NCBI RefSeq assembly: GCF_008039575.1
Contig: NZ_VDUY01000002.1
Location: forward strand, 62,001 to 126,000
Origin: Zeimonas arvi
GTDB taxonomy: Bacteria > Pseudomonadota > Gammaproteobacteria > Burkholderiales > Burkholderiaceae_E
Length of the DNA stretch: 64,000 nt
Reading direction: 5' to 3'
Position 1 is the stretch's first letter, and every line of letters begins with the position of its first letter. The translations under genes and the position numbers were made by a program. The notes under the pieces were generated by a model. The model was not told where the DNA came from. It worked only from the letters and a program-made list of their open reading frames with translations, and did no database searches. Shown piece after piece: positions 1 to 8,171 of this stretch.

Positions 1-243
1 CGGATAGATCCGGCGGGGCAGGGCGGCCGACACGAAAAGCGAGTTCGCCTGGAGCCGGCGCAACACCTCGTTGCCCAGCTCGGTCGCGAGCGGCGAACCG
101 TCCTCGAGCTGCAGGTTGCGCTTGACCGACCGGGCCAGCGTGCCGGCGGTGGCGAGCCCGTCCCGCCACGAGGCCGCGTCGAGCCGGGCCCGGAAGGCGG
201 CGACCTCGTCGCGCGTGAGCACTCTTTCTACGGGGATCAGCAT
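1..243 (-). CDS. piuC: PKHD-type Fe(II)/2-oxoglutarate dioxygenase (PiuC/YbiX family), 3' part cut by window edge
   Basis: Only the first 81 residues are present; the reading frame is open to base 1 of the window. The N-terminus begins [10 protein letters not shown] and continues with VKRNLQL, SPLA and FVSAALPRR, the conserved opening of PiuC/YbiX proteins. The iron ligands (HxD...H) would lie outside the window. These are cytoplasmic Fe(II)/2-oxoglutarate oxygenases usually encoded beside catecholate siderophore receptors and induced by iron starvation. It is the last gene seen of a minus-strand operon behind the receptor and the FMN oxidase, 16 bases after the latter's stop. Assignment rests on the N-terminus and context only. 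Confidence 0.85.
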   Translation of the reverse strand, partial: MLIPVERVLTRDEVAAFRARLDAASWRDGLATAGTLARSVKRNLQLEDGSPLATELGNEVLRRLQANSLFVSAALPRRIYP

Positions 244-259
244 CGTCGGTGTTCCGGGA

Positions 260-1462
260 TCAGGATGCGTGGTGTTCCTGGTGGTCGACGAGCGCCGGGC
301 GCGGCCAGCGATGGATCGACGTTTCGCCGATGTCGGCCAGCGTGGGGCAGCCGGCCAGCGCCATGCAGAGCTCCAGCTCTTCGCGCAGCAGCTTGATCAG
401 GTGGGCGACGCCCAGCGCGCCGGCCGCCGCCAGCGCGTAGACCTGCAGACGGCCGATCATCACCGCATCGGCGCCGAGCGCGATCGCCTTGAAGACGTCG
501 TCGCCCGCGCGGATGCCGCCGTCGAGCAGCAGCGGGTAGTCGTCACCGACCGCCTGCCTGATCGCCGGCAGCGCGTCGATGCTGGCCTGAGCCCCGTCCA
601 GCGCCCGGCCGCCATGGTTGGAGACGACGAGCCCCGCGACGCCGGCCCGCTTCAGCACCTTCGCGTCGCAGGGGTGGAGCACCCCCTTGGCCAGCACCGG
701 CAGCCGGGTCTGGCCGAGCAGCCAGGGCAGGTCGCGCCAGCCCGGCGCCTGCGCCATGATCCCCTGGAAGATCCGGCTCGCGCCGCGGGCGGCAGTCGGC
801 AAGGGTGGCGCCGGCGGATGCGTGGCCAGGTTCGCGGGCTGCAGGCTGTCGGGTAACCGGAAGCCCGCCCGCAGCGCGCGCAGGCTGGGCGCCTGGGCCG
901 GAGCATCGAGCGTGACCACCAGCGCCCCGTAGCCGGCCGCCTCGGCGCGCCGCACCAGTTCCAGCGTGTCCTCGCGGCGAGGCTGGAGGTACAGCTGGAA
1001 CCAGCGCTCCGGGCCGGCCTCGGTGGCGATGGCCTCCAGGCTGCACGAGGACAGCGTGCTCGCGACGATGCAGGTGTCCGTAGCGGCGGCGCCCTGAGCC
1101 GTCGCGCGCTCGGCCTGCGGGTGTGCGAGCGCCTGGAACGCCACTGGCGCCAGCAGGACCGGGTGGGCGAGCTCGCGGCCGAGAAGCGTCAGCCGCGTGT
1201 GGCCGGCGCGCGCGTCGCGCAGCACGCGCGGCTGGATGCCGAGCTCGTCGAAGGCGCGCGAGTTCGCCTCGATCGTCCGTTCGCGGCCGCTGCCGCCTGC
1301 GACATAGGCGTGAACCGGTGCGTCGAGGAACCGCGAGGCCAGCGCCTCGTAGTCCTGGGCGCAGTGGATCCCCTCGGGCACGCGCAGGGCCTGCCCTGGG
1401 GCCGCCGCATGCGCGCCTTTCGCGGCCGCGCGTGCGCCTTCGGCTATCCCGTCAGAAGTCAT
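260..1462 (-). CDS. FMN-dependent alpha-hydroxy-acid oxidase (L-lactate dehydrogenase/oxidase-like)
   Basis: A 400-residue TIM-barrel flavoprotein of the glycolate oxidase/lactate dehydrogenase family. The active-site segment [10 protein letters not shown], with catalytic His and Arg, is visible, as is the C-terminal FMN-phosphate region [20 protein letters not shown] followed by MIGR. The likely reaction is oxidation of a 2-hydroxy acid to a 2-oxo acid; the substrate cannot be read. I chose the ATG at 1462 (MTSDGIAEG), which overlaps the receptor stop by 11 bases; a longer in-frame start exists at 1483. No signal peptide is evident, so it is probably cytoplasmic or peripheral. Its position between a siderophore receptor and a piuC-type gene is unusual and suggests iron-regulated expression. 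Confidence 0.85.
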   Translation of the reverse strand: MTSDGIAEGARAAAKGAHAAAPGQALRVPEGIHCAQDYEALASRFLDAPVHAYVAGGSGRERTIEANSRAFDELGIQPRVLRDARAGHTRLTLLGRELAHPVLLAPVAFQALAHPQAERATAQGAAATDTCIVASTLSSCSLEAIATEAGPERWFQLYLQPRREDTLELVRRAEAAGYGALVVTLDAPAQAPSLRALRAGFRLPDSLQPANLATHPPAPPLPTAARGASRIFQGIMAQAPGWRDLPWLLGQTRLPVLAKGVLHPCDAKVLKRAGVAGLVVSNHGGRALDGAQASIDALPAIRQAVGDDYPLLLDGGIRAGDDVFKAIALGADAVMIGRLQVYALAAAGALGVAHLIKLLREELELCMALAGCPTLADIGETSIHRWPRPALVDHQEHHAS

Positions 1463-3887
1463 AGTTGAGCGTGAGCTGGGCATTGCGCGCGTCGCCCTTG
1501 TACAGGAAGGCTCCCGAGCGATAGCCGGCCAGGTAGTAGTCGCGGTCGGTCACGTTGCCCACGTTGAGCCGAAGGTCCATGTTCCGGTTCACCCGGTAGC
1601 TGGCGAACAGGTTGAAGACTGTGTACGAGGGAATCGGCTGGCTGTACTCGCCACTGGCGGTGTAGCCTGGCGCCGAATCCGGCTGGCCGGCGAACTTCTC
1701 GCTCTCGTACTTCGCGCCGACGCCGAAGGCGAACTTGCCCGTGGCCTGGTACCGGAGCTGTGCGTAGGCGCTCTGATCCGCGAAGTTGCTCAGCGTCTTG
1801 CCGATGTTGGCCGCCACGTTGGACTCCAGCACCTCGGCCCGCATCAGCGCGAGGCCGCCCTGGGCGGTGAGCCGGTCGGTCAGTTTGCCGACCAGCCCGA
1901 ACTCGATGCCCCGCACCCGGTTCTTGCCGGTGTTCAGCGCGCCTACCGAGGAGTAGCCGGTGCTGTTGGGCGCCTGCTCCATCACGTCGTGCTTGGTGAT
2001 CTGGAAGAGGGCCGCGGTCGCGAGCAGCTTGCCGCCCGCCAGGTTCCACTTGGTTCCCAGCTCGATGCTGCGGGTGGTCTCCGGCTTGCTCGACGCGATG
2101 CCCACGTTGTTGGCGGAGTCGATGCAGATGCCGCCGTAGCCGCAGCTCGTGCCCACGTCGGACTCGCCGCCGTTGACGTCGCTGGCGGTCGCGTAGCTGA
2201 AATACAAGTTGGCATCGGGCCGGAACTGCCAGGTCGCGCCCGCGTGACCGTTGAGCAGCGTGTCCGAGTACTGGAAGTTCGTCGTCTGCAGCGACGCGTC
2301 CTGCGCCGTGGTGTCGAAGTCGAAGCGGTCGTAGCGAAGGCCGCCGAAGGCGGTCCAGGTGTCGCTCAGCTTCACCGTGTCCATCGCCGACAGGGAGACC
2401 GTCTTCACGTTCCAGTCGAGATCCCAGCGATCCTTCGTGATCTGGCGATTCATGATCGTGTTCAGTCCGTTCACCGGGGCGCCGCTGGCGTCGGTGATGC
2501 ACCAGCCGGGCGAGGTGCCCCCGCGCCCCGGGACGATGCAGTTCTCGCCGGAGTTGTTCACGTCGTAGGTGCCGTTGACCACCCTGTGGTCGGTGTACTC
2601 GAGACCGAAGATGAATTCGTGCTTCTTGCCCGCGATGGTCTTGTTGACGAACAGATTGGTCTGGTTCGCCACGTAGTCGACGTCCTGCCAGCCCTGGTGC
2701 GTGCTCAGCGAGGCCGTGTCGTAGACGCCGCCCGGGTTGCTCGGATCGGTGGTGACGCCGCGCGCCCCGGTGGCCACGTAGCCGTTGGCCGACTTGCCGA
2801 CCCGGGTCAGGTTGGTGATCCTCACGTCCGGCGAGATCTGGTAGCGGATCCGCCCGGTCAGCGTGTCCACGTCGGAGTTCAGGAAATCCGGCTGCTGCGC
2901 GTAGACCGGCACGTTCGTGGCCGGTCGCCGGTTCGGCAGGGTACCCACCAGATAGCCGCCCAGGTCCGGGTTGTCGCGGGCACGCATGCCGTAGTAATCG
3001 AGAACCACTTGCAGCCGGTCGGTGGGCAGGAAGAGCCCGGATACCGCGATGCCCTTGCGCTCGCGGTCGGCAGGCGCCCGGTCGGGCACGTTCTCGTAGC
3101 CGTAGAGCAGGTTCGCGCGGATCGCCGCGCGGTCGTTCAGGACCTTGTTCGCGTCGAGCGTCGTGCGCGTGTATCGGTCGGTGCCGAGGCCGGTCGAGAA
3201 CTTGGCGTAGTCGAAGTCGGTCGTCGCCTGCTTGGTCACCGAGTTGATCGCGCCGCCCGAGGTGCCGCGGCCGGCGAAACTCGAACTGGGTCCCTTGGTG
3301 ATCTCGACCTGCTCGGTGGCGAAGCTCTCGCGGATCGTCATGCCCGGGTCGCGCAGGCCGTCCACGAAGACGTCGCTGCGGGCCTCCTGGCCGCGGATGA
3401 TGTAGCGGTCGCCGAAGGCGTTCCCGTTCTCGCCGGTGCCCAGCGTGATGCCGGGCTGCGCGTCGACGATGTCGCGCAGGTCGGTGTAGCCGGAGTCCTC
3501 GATCTGCGGCTTGGTCAGCACGGTGATGTTGCTCGGCGTCTCCGCGATCGGGCGCCTGTGGCGCTCGTCGCCCGAGGTCCGGGCCTTGTAGGGCACGCCG
3601 GGTTCGGCATTCGGATTGGGCTCGATCGGCGCGGCCTCCACGGTGACCGGGGCGAGATTCGAAGGCCGAGGGGCGGCCTCTTCGGCCGCCAGCGCCTGAA
3701 GCGGAGCCAGCATCGCGGCGGAGAGACCGAGGGCCGCGCCGGTCCGCAGGAGGGGGCTCGGGGAGGCGTCGGTGGCGGCCGGGCCGCCGCATTGCGTGGT
3801 GCGTGCGCTGGCGGGAGGCAGCATTCTGAAGCTCAGAGGCAGGCAGAGGGGACGGCGGGGAGGCGGAGCGGGCGGCATGTCGGTCAT
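1452..3887 (-). CDS. TonB-dependent siderophore receptor (catecholate/Fiu-like)
   Basis: Outer-membrane beta-barrel receptor of about 811 residues. A hydrophobic export segment (LLRTGAALGLSAAMLAP) is followed by a plug domain (SNITVLTKPQIEDSGYTDLRD, then YIIRGQ and DVFVDGLRDPG) and a long barrel ending in NYDF, the terminal aromatic needed for Bam insertion. The PiuC neighbour favours a catecholate ferric-siderophore or related iron-chelate ligand. The start at 3887 (MTDMPPAPP) is preferred; the frame stays open to 4073, and an internal Met nearer the signal peptide is also possible. The unusually long N-terminal lead before the hydrophobic segment makes the start uncertain. A Fur-like box lies about 40 bases upstream. 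Confidence 0.9.
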   Translation of the reverse strand: MTDMPPAPPPRRPLCLPLSFRMLPPASARTTQCGGPAATDASPSPLLRTGAALGLSAAMLAPLQALAAEEAAPRPSNLAPVTVEAAPIEPNPNAEPGVPYKARTSGDERHRRPIAETPSNITVLTKPQIEDSGYTDLRDIVDAQPGITLGTGENGNAFGDRYIIRGQEARSDVFVDGLRDPGMTIRESFATEQVEITKGPSSSFAGRGTSGGAINSVTKQATTDFDYAKFSTGLGTDRYTRTTLDANKVLNDRAAIRANLLYGYENVPDRAPADRERKGIAVSGLFLPTDRLQVVLDYYGMRARDNPDLGGYLVGTLPNRRPATNVPVYAQQPDFLNSDVDTLTGRIRYQISPDVRITNLTRVGKSANGYVATGARGVTTDPSNPGGVYDTASLSTHQGWQDVDYVANQTNLFVNKTIAGKKHEFIFGLEYTDHRVVNGTYDVNNSGENCIVPGRGGTSPGWCITDASGAPVNGLNTIMNRQITKDRWDLDWNVKTVSLSAMDTVKLSDTWTAFGGLRYDRFDFDTTAQDASLQTTNFQYSDTLLNGHAGATWQFRPDANLYFSYATASDVNGGESDVGTSCGYGGICIDSANNVGIASSKPETTRSIELGTKWNLAGGKLLATAALFQITKHDVMEQAPNSTGYSSVGALNTGKNRVRGIEFGLVGKLTDRLTAQGGLALMRAEVLESNVAANIGKTLSNFADQSAYAQLRYQATGKFAFGVGAKYESEKFAGQPDSAPGYTASGEYSQPIPSYTVFNLFASYRVNRNMDLRLNVGNVTDRDYYLAGYRSGAFLYKGDARNAQLTLNYDF

Positions 3888-3927
3888 GGGTGAGCGGGAA
3901 GTTCTCGGGAAGGCTCGGAGTGTAAAC

Positions 3928-3946
3928 ACGAACGATTCGCATTCGC
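3928..3946 (-). promoter_or_regulatory. Fur-box-like element upstream of the siderophore receptor
   Basis: On the minus strand this reads as two GCGAAT hexamers followed by an inverted GTTCGT. By eye it matches 11 of 19 positions of the classical GATAATGATAATCATTATC Fur box. It lies 41-59 bases before the receptor start in the 155-base divergent region shared with the aldehyde dehydrogenase gene. The match is moderate; placement before an iron-uptake operon is the main support. Confidence 0.5.
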
Positions 3947-4042
3947 AACCAAAGCACGCCCGAGGCCGAAGCGCGTCGTTCCGGAATCGCGACGCTTCCC
4001 GTCTATAGTTCGCGGCGAGAGACGATCCGAGACTCGACACCG

Positions 4043-5491
4043 ATGACAACCAAATCCCGCGCCGATCGCGCATCCGCGACAGCGCTCCCGGAATCCGAGC
4101 TGGCCTTGTTCCGCCGCCAGCAGGCCTTCGCGCCCAGCCTCCGGTCCACCACCGCGCGCGAGCGCATCGACAAGCTCGAACGGCTTGGCGCGGCGCTGCG
4201 GGCCCGGCAGCGCGAGATCGAGCGCGCGGCGGCCGAGGACTTCGGCAAGCCGCCCGAGGAGGTGGCGCTGAGCGAGCTGTTCCCGGTGCTGCACGAGATC
4301 GCTCACGCGAAGCGCCACCTGAAGAAGTGGATGAAGCCCCGGCGGGTGCCGCCCACCATGGCCATGTTCGGCACGCGCGCCGAGGTCCGCTACGTGCCGC
4401 GGGGCGTCTGCCTGATCGTGTCGCCGTGGAACTACCCGTTCAACCTGAGCTTCGGGCCGCTGGTCTCGGCCATCGCGGCCGGCAATACGGCCATCCTCAA
4501 GCCCTCCGAGCTCACGCCGAGCTGCTCGCGGCTGATCGCCGCGATCGTGGCGGACACCTTCGCGCCCGACGAGGTCGCGGTCGTCGAGGGCAATGCCGAG
4601 GTCGCTTCCCGCCTGCTCGCGCTGCCCTTCAACCACATCTTCTTCACCGGCAGCACGACGGTCGGGCGCATCGTGATGAAGGCCGCGGCCGAGCACTTGA
4701 GCTCGGTCACCCTCGAGCTGGGCGGCAAGTCGCCCTTCATCGTCGACGCGAGCGCGGACCTGGATCGGACGGTGCGCAACCTGGTGGGCACCAAGTTCGC
4801 GAACAAGGGCCAGACCTGCGTGGCGCCGGACCTGGTCTACGTCCACGAGAGCGTCCGCGAGGATTTCCTCGCGCGGCTGAAGGCGCGCATCGCGCATGTC
4901 TACGGGGCCGACGCGCAGGCGCAGCGCGCCAGCCCGGACTACGCCCGGGTGGTCAACACCCGGCACTTCGAGCGCGTCAAGGGCCTGCTCGACGACGCCC
5001 TGGCCCGCGGCGCCAGGCTGGTGGCCGGCGGCGACACCGATGCGGCCAGCCGCTTCATCGCACCCACGGTGCTGACCGACCTGGCGCCGGGCAGCCGGAT
5101 CCTCGAGGAGGAGATCTTCGGGCCGCTGCTGCCGGTGATCGGCTACCGAAACCTCGACGCGGTGATCCGCGAGATCGACGCGCGCCCGACGCCGCTCGCT
5201 CTCTACGTGTTCGGCCGCGACCGCAAGCGGATCGAGAAGGTGCTGGCGGGAACCGTCTCGGGCGGCAGCTGCGTGAACCACAGCGTGGTCCACTTCCTGC
5301 ACGGCAACCTGCCTTTCGGCGGCCTGAATGCCAGCGGGATCGGCAACGCGCACGGCGTCCACGGCTTCCGGGCCTTCTCGCACGAGCGCGCGGTGCTGGT
5401 CGATCGCTTCAGCATCGCGCACCTGCTGTTCCCGCCGTACACCCCCCGGGTCAAGGCCTTGATCCGGATGACCGCCCGTTACTTCACCTGA
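4043..5491 (+). CDS. NAD(P)-dependent aldehyde dehydrogenase (coniferyl/fatty aldehyde type, short class 3 form)
   Basis: A 482-residue class-3-like aldehyde dehydrogenase that oxidises an aldehyde to the acid. The oxyanion Asn is in SPWN (residue 130), the general-base Glu is at about 225 in LELGGKSP, and the catalytic Cys is at about 259 in NKGQTCVAPD. The C-terminus (LLFPPYTPRVKALIRMTARYF) resembles the hydrophobic tail of fatty/coniferyl aldehyde dehydrogenases, so loose membrane association is possible. The GMC alcohol dehydrogenase gene follows after 7 bases. Together they form an obvious alcohol-aldehyde-acid oxidation pair. Confidence 0.9.
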   Translation: MTTKSRADRASATALPESELALFRRQQAFAPSLRSTTARERIDKLERLGAALRARQREIERAAAEDFGKPPEEVALSELFPVLHEIAHAKRHLKKWMKPRRVPPTMAMFGTRAEVRYVPRGVCLIVSPWNYPFNLSFGPLVSAIAAGNTAILKPSELTPSCSRLIAAIVADTFAPDEVAVVEGNAEVASRLLALPFNHIFFTGSTTVGRIVMKAAAEHLSSVTLELGGKSPFIVDASADLDRTVRNLVGTKFANKGQTCVAPDLVYVHESVREDFLARLKARIAHVYGADAQAQRASPDYARVVNTRHFERVKGLLDDALARGARLVAGGDTDAASRFIAPTVLTDLAPGSRILEEEIFGPLLPVIGYRNLDAVIREIDARPTPLALYVFGRDRKRIEKVLAGTVSGGSCVNHSVVHFLHGNLPFGGLNASGIGNAHGVHGFRAFSHERAVLVDRFSIAHLLFPPYTPRVKALIRMTARYFT

Positions 5492-5498
5492 GCCGGAA

Positions 5499-7121
5499 AT
5501 GCCGATCGCCCGCAGCGACCTCACTGTGCAGGAATTCGACTACCTGATCGTGGGCGGCGGATCGGCCGGCTGCGTGCTCGCCGCCCGGCTGTCCGAAGAT
5601 GCCGACGCCAGCGTCTGCCTGCTGGAGGCGGGCAAGCCGGACACCAGCCTGTTCGTGCGGGTGCCCGCGGGGACCGCGGCCATGCTCCCGACCCGCCACA
5701 ACAACTGGGCCTTCGAGACCGAGCCGCAGCCAGGACTGAACGGACGGCGGGGCTACCAGCCGCGCGGACGCACGCTGGGCGGCAGCAGCGCGATCAACGC
5801 GATGATCTACACGCGCGGCCATCCGTCCGACTACGACGGCTGGGCAGAGGCGGGCAACCCGGGCTGGAGCTGGAGCGAGGTGCTGCCGTGGTTTCGCCGC
5901 TCCGAGGACAATTCGCGCGGCGCGGACGCCTGGCACGGGGTGGGCGGCCCGCTGTCGGTGTCGGACCTTCGCTCGCCGAACCCGATCTGCGAGGACTTCC
6001 TGAGGGCCGCCGAGCAGGCCGGCTTCGCGCGCAACCCGGACTTCAACGGCGCGGAGCAGGAGGGCGTCGGCCTGTACCAGGTGACCCAGCGAAACGGCGA
6101 GCGCTGGAGCGCGGCGCGTGCCTTCCTGGCGCCGGCGCGCGAGCGTCCGAACCTGACCGTGCTCACCCGGGCCCGCGCGACGCGCATCCTGTTCGAGGGG
6201 CGGCGCGCGGTCGGCGTCGAGTATCGGCAAGGTCAGGCCACGATGGTCCTGCGCGCGCGCCGCGAGGTGCTGCTCGCTTCCGGCGCGCTGCAGTCGCCGC
6301 AACTGCTGATGCTGTCCGGGGTGGGGCCCCGCGAGGAGCTGCGCCACCACGGCATCCCGGTCCTGCACGAGCGGCCGGGCGTGGGCCGCGACCTGCACGA
6401 CCACCTCGACTACGTGAGCTGCTACCGCTCGGCGCGCCGCGAGCTGTTCGGCTTCTCGGTGCGCGGCGCCGCCCGGACGCTGGGCGCCATGCTCGAGTTC
6501 CGCCGGCAGCGCACCGGGATGATGACCACCAACTTCGCCGAGGCGGGCGGCTTCCTGAAGACCGATCCGGGGCTGGCCGCGCCGGACGTGCAGCTTCACT
6601 TCGTGGTCGGCATCGTCGACGACCACAGCCGCAAGCTTCACTGGGGGCACGGTTACAGCTGCCACGTCTGCATCCTGCGACCGAAGAGCCGCGGGCGCGT
6701 GGGCCTGCGCAGCGCGGACCCGATGGCGGCGCCGCTGGTGGACCCGAATTTCCTCGGCGACTCCGACGATCTGGAGGTCCTGGTTCGCGGCTACAAGGCG
6801 CTGCGCGAGATCATGCAGGCCGATGCGCTGGCGCCCTGGCGCGGCGCCGACATCTATGGCGCCTCGCTCACGACCGATGACCGGATCCGCGAAGCGATCC
6901 GCCAGCGGGCCGACACCGTCTACCACCCGGTCGGCAGCTGCCGGATGGGCCCGGACGAAGGCGCGGTCGTCGACACCCGGCTGAGGGTCCACGGCCTGGA
7001 AGGCCTGCGGGTGGTCGACGCCTCGATCATGCCGGCGGTGGTGGGCGGAAACACCAACGCGCCGACGATCATGATCGCGGAACGGGCGGCTGCGATGATC
7101 GCCGAGGACGCGCGGACCTGA
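5499..7121 (+). CDS. GMC family FAD-dependent alcohol dehydrogenase (AlkJ/choline dehydrogenase-like)
   Basis: A 540-residue flavoprotein. The FAD-binding GGGSAG is at residues 19-24, the GMC signature region around RGRTLGGSSAINAMIYTRG follows, and the C-terminus carries HPVGSCRMG and GGNTNAP with the active-site His/Asn region. Family members oxidise alcohols (choline, aliphatic or polyethylene glycols) and pass electrons to quinone or cytochrome; the substrate here is not readable. It is translationally close to the upstream aldehyde dehydrogenase, so a two-step alcohol oxidation is the natural inference. Confidence 0.88.
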   Translation: MPIARSDLTVQEFDYLIVGGGSAGCVLAARLSEDADASVCLLEAGKPDTSLFVRVPAGTAAMLPTRHNNWAFETEPQPGLNGRRGYQPRGRTLGGSSAINAMIYTRGHPSDYDGWAEAGNPGWSWSEVLPWFRRSEDNSRGADAWHGVGGPLSVSDLRSPNPICEDFLRAAEQAGFARNPDFNGAEQEGVGLYQVTQRNGERWSAARAFLAPARERPNLTVLTRARATRILFEGRRAVGVEYRQGQATMVLRARREVLLASGALQSPQLLMLSGVGPREELRHHGIPVLHERPGVGRDLHDHLDYVSCYRSARRELFGFSVRGAARTLGAMLEFRRQRTGMMTTNFAEAGGFLKTDPGLAAPDVQLHFVVGIVDDHSRKLHWGHGYSCHVCILRPKSRGRVGLRSADPMAAPLVDPNFLGDSDDLEVLVRGYKALREIMQADALAPWRGADIYGASLTTDDRIREAIRQRADTVYHPVGSCRMGPDEGAVVDTRLRVHGLEGLRVVDASIMPAVVGGNTNAPTIMIAERAAAMIAEDART

Positions 7122-7217
7122 GCCTCGCCGGCGCGGGGCTATCATGTGGGCCCGCGGCAATGGAAATCGGCCGCGGCAATCGACCTGCGATCCTCGGCGT
7201 CATCCACGTCCCCAGAG

Positions 7218-8171
7218 ATGCTCTCCTTCCTGCCCCCGGTCCTGCGCGGCGTGGTCGCCGCGACGCTGCTCGCGCTGAACACGCTGCTGTGGTGCGGCCT
7301 GCTGTTCCTGCTGGCCCTGGTCAAGCTGCTGCTGCCCTTTGCGGCGGTGCGCCGGGTCATCGACCCGATGCTCAACGGCGTCGCCGCGAACTGGATCTCG
7401 GGCAACAGCGCCTGGATGCGGCTCACTCAGAAATCGGCCTGGGACGTGGCCGGCGTCGAGGGCCTGGACTACCGGGGCTGGTACATGGTCAGCGCCAATC
7501 ACCAGAGCTGGGTCGACATCTTCGTGCTGCAGCACTTGCTGAACCGGCGCATTCCGCTGCTCAAGTTCTTCCTCAAGCAGCAGCTGATCTGGGTGCCAGT
7601 CATGGGCCTGGCCTGGTGGGCGCTCGACTTCCCGTTCATGCGCCGCCATTCGGACGCCTACCTGAAGAAGCACCCCGAGAAGCGGTTCGAGGACCTGGAA
7701 ACCTCGCGGCGCGCCTGCGAGAAGTTCGCACTGGTGCCCACCAGCGTGATGAACTTCCCCGAAGGCACGCGCTTCACCGCGCAGAAGCACGCCGACCAGC
7801 GCTCGCCCTATCGGCACCTGCTCAAGCCGAAGGCCGGGGCGATGGCGCTCGCCCTCAGCGTGCTGGGCGCGAAGTTCCGCTCCTTCGTCGACGTCACGAT
7901 CGTGTACCCGGAAGGCGTTCCGACCTTCTGGGACTTCCTGTGCGGGCGGATGGAGAAGGTCGTCGTGCGGGTTCGCCTGCTGGAGGTGCCCGCCGACATG
8001 CTGGCGGGCGACTACGCGACCGATCCGCGCTTTCGCAAGGCGATCCAGCGCTGGCAGCAGGAACGCTGGCGCGAGAAGGACGGGCAGATCGAGGCGCTGC
8101 TCGTTGCCGAAGGCAAGATCGCTCCCGCGCCCGAAGTCAGCCCGCCAGCCGACGACCCCACAGCATCTTGA
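7218..8171 (+). CDS. Lysophospholipid acyltransferase family protein (YihG-like)
   Basis: A 317-residue PlsC-superfamily membrane acyltransferase. An N-terminal hydrophobic segment (residues 8-40) precedes the HX4D catalytic motif NHQSWVD (His95/Asp100) and the FPEGTR substrate motif (180-185). Length and the NHQSWVDI/FPEGTRFT pattern resemble E. coli YihG, which acylates lysophosphatidic acid. I chose the ATG at 7218, where the protein begins with the expected hydrophobic segment; upstream in-frame starts give a non-conserved lead. The 3' end overlaps the convergent P-type ATPase gene by 35 bases. Confidence 0.85.
   Translation: MLSFLPPVLRGVVAATLLALNTLLWCGLLFLLALVKLLLPFAAVRRVIDPMLNGVAANWISGNSAWMRLTQKSAWDVAGVEGLDYRGWYMVSANHQSWVDIFVLQHLLNRRIPLLKFFLKQQLIWVPVMGLAWWALDFPFMRRHSDAYLKKHPEKRFEDLETSRRACEKFALVPTSVMNFPEGTRFTAQKHADQRSPYRHLLKPKAGAMALALSVLGAKFRSFVDVTIVYPEGVPTFWDFLCGRMEKVVVRVRLLEVPADMLAGDYATDPRFRKAIQRWQQERWREKDGQIEALLVAEGKIAPAPEVSPPADDPTAS

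Noticed and set aside
1989-3893. A 634-codon plus-strand open frame over the siderophore receptor
   Set aside because: It lies antisense to a clear TonB receptor and has the Arg/Val/Ala-rich composition of a high-GC shadow frame.
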